A program made the translations under genes and the position numbers. A model generated the notes under the pieces. The model worked only from the letters and a program-made list of their open reading frames with translations, was not told where the DNA came from and did not search any database. Below are positions 63,935 to 64,000 of a DNA stretch of 64,000 bases, piece after piece. The stretch comes from Chlorocebus sabaeus (Eukaryota > Chordata > Mammalia > Primates > Cercopithecidae), in NCBI RefSeq assembly GCF_047675955.1, contig NW_027327626.1, positions 1,488,001 through 1,552,000 of the forward strand, read 5' to 3'. How positions within the stretch are numbered: the first letter of the stretch is position 1; every line of letters begins with the position of its first letter.

Positions 63935-64000
63935 TTCCGTTCAAAACTGGAAAGAAGCTTTCTGAGAAACTGCTCTGTGTTCTGTTAATTCATCTCACAG

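Larger units (their letters stand above)
63783..63954 (+). repeat. Reference consensus monomer (172 bp)
   Basis: This copy shows the majority base at every position I compared, so it serves as the reference. In order it holds the HindIII site AAGCTT (63783), a TTAATT palindrome inside a CTCTGTG/CACAGAG dyad, the AGCCTT/AAGGCT hairpin, GATATTT, the CCATAG/CTATGG hairpin, the A-box, and AAATATC. It contains only two CpG dinucleotides, in TTCGCT and in TTCCGTT. Because 172 is one more than a multiple of three, a reading frame shifts by one base in each monomer, so long frames cannot persist. Confidence 0.9.
1..64000 (+). repeat. Alpha-satellite (alphoid) 172-bp tandem array, about 372 monomers
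   Basis: The window consists only of a 172-bp unit repeated head to tail in one orientation. The unit is easily phased on its HindIII site: AAGCTT begins at 6, 63439, 63611, 63783 and 63955, the last four exactly 172 bp apart. The total span fits 372 units minus about 35 bp of small deletions. Alphoid landmarks are present: a CTCACAGAGTTAC segment, a GGATATTTGG segment and CTATGGTGAAAAAGGAAATATC. Known of the family: alpha satellite is primate centromeric DNA that carries CENP-A nucleosomes and kinetochores at active centromeres. The 172-bp HindIII monomer with this consensus is the form I recognise from African green monkey. Inferred: centromere core rather than pericentromere, because there are no transposons or inversions. 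Species is likely Chlorocebus; a related guenon cannot be excluded. Confidence 0.97.
63227..64000 (+). repeat. Start of next 29-monomer repeat (offset 4,987 bp), cut by window end
   Basis: Matches 58240-59013: CACATAGTTATATC at 63308, GTTCCAAAC at 63595 (GTTCCAACC in the earlier copy) and AACTAGAAAG near 63773. The offset equals 29 x 172 minus 1, explained by the CCCTAGAGG deletion. The ATTTCATC change near 63471 is private. Confidence 0.82.

Noticed and set aside
1..64000. CRISPR-like array, because of a regular repeat
   Set aside because: There are no unique spacers: the entire 172-bp period is repeated, and the sequence is recognisable primate alpha satellite.
1..64000. Human alpha satellite
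   Set aside because: The monomer is 172 bp with the AAGCTTTCTGAGAAACTGCT and AGCCTTTCGCTAAGGCT segments typical of the green monkey repeat. It lacks human segments and true CENP-B boxes.

Overview
The whole window is one uninterrupted, head-to-tail array of alpha-satellite (alphoid) centromeric DNA. I see no gene, RNA gene, transposon, CRISPR array or non-satellite spacer. The repeat unit is 172 bp. Counting HindIII-phased units from base 6 to base 63955 gives about 372 monomers, with a net loss of about 35 bp from small indels. Every monomer reads in the same direction. The consensus monomer is the one I recognise from African green monkey (Chlorocebus, Cercopithecini): a 172-bp monomeric HindIII alphoid repeat rather than the 171-bp human type or the roughly 340-bp dimers of macaque and baboon. 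The most likely source is a vervet/African green monkey centromere assembled from long reads; a close guenon relative is possible.

Although the monomer looks simple, the array is built from large nested duplications. These can be traced by rare variants: 1-2 bp deletions, clustered substitutions and altered HindIII or EcoRI sites. All offsets are whole numbers of monomers after correcting for the known indels, as expected for unequal exchange in register. Left part (1 to about 26.6 kb): a 4-monomer tandem duplication (501-1872); a 9-monomer repeat (about 2240-3615 and 3786-5160, seen again at 11.8-13.2 kb); a 15-monomer repeat (13906-16481 and 16482 to about 18.9 kb); a large duplication of about 6.4 kb (3786-10270 and 17535-23850); and a second 15-monomer periodicity at 20.4, 22.8 and 25.4 kb. 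The stretch 25.1-26.6 kb is a more diverged passage between the two parts.

Right part (about 26.6-64 kb): a 33-monomer (5,673 bp) tandem duplication; a 50-monomer (8,597 bp) repeat of the same material at 40.8-50.3 kb; a scrambled junction zone at 50.28-51.64 kb; a 20-monomer (3,440 bp) higher-order unit that recurs to the end; and a 29-monomer (4,987 bp) repeat whose next copy starts at 63227. Shared mutations allow the order of some events to be inferred.

At monomer scale, nearly every unit carries a perfect match to the alphoid A-box/pJ-alpha motif, no canonical CENP-B box, and an unusually regular set of short inverted repeats. The open reading frames of 80-116 codons are by-products of the repeat and are not annotated as genes.
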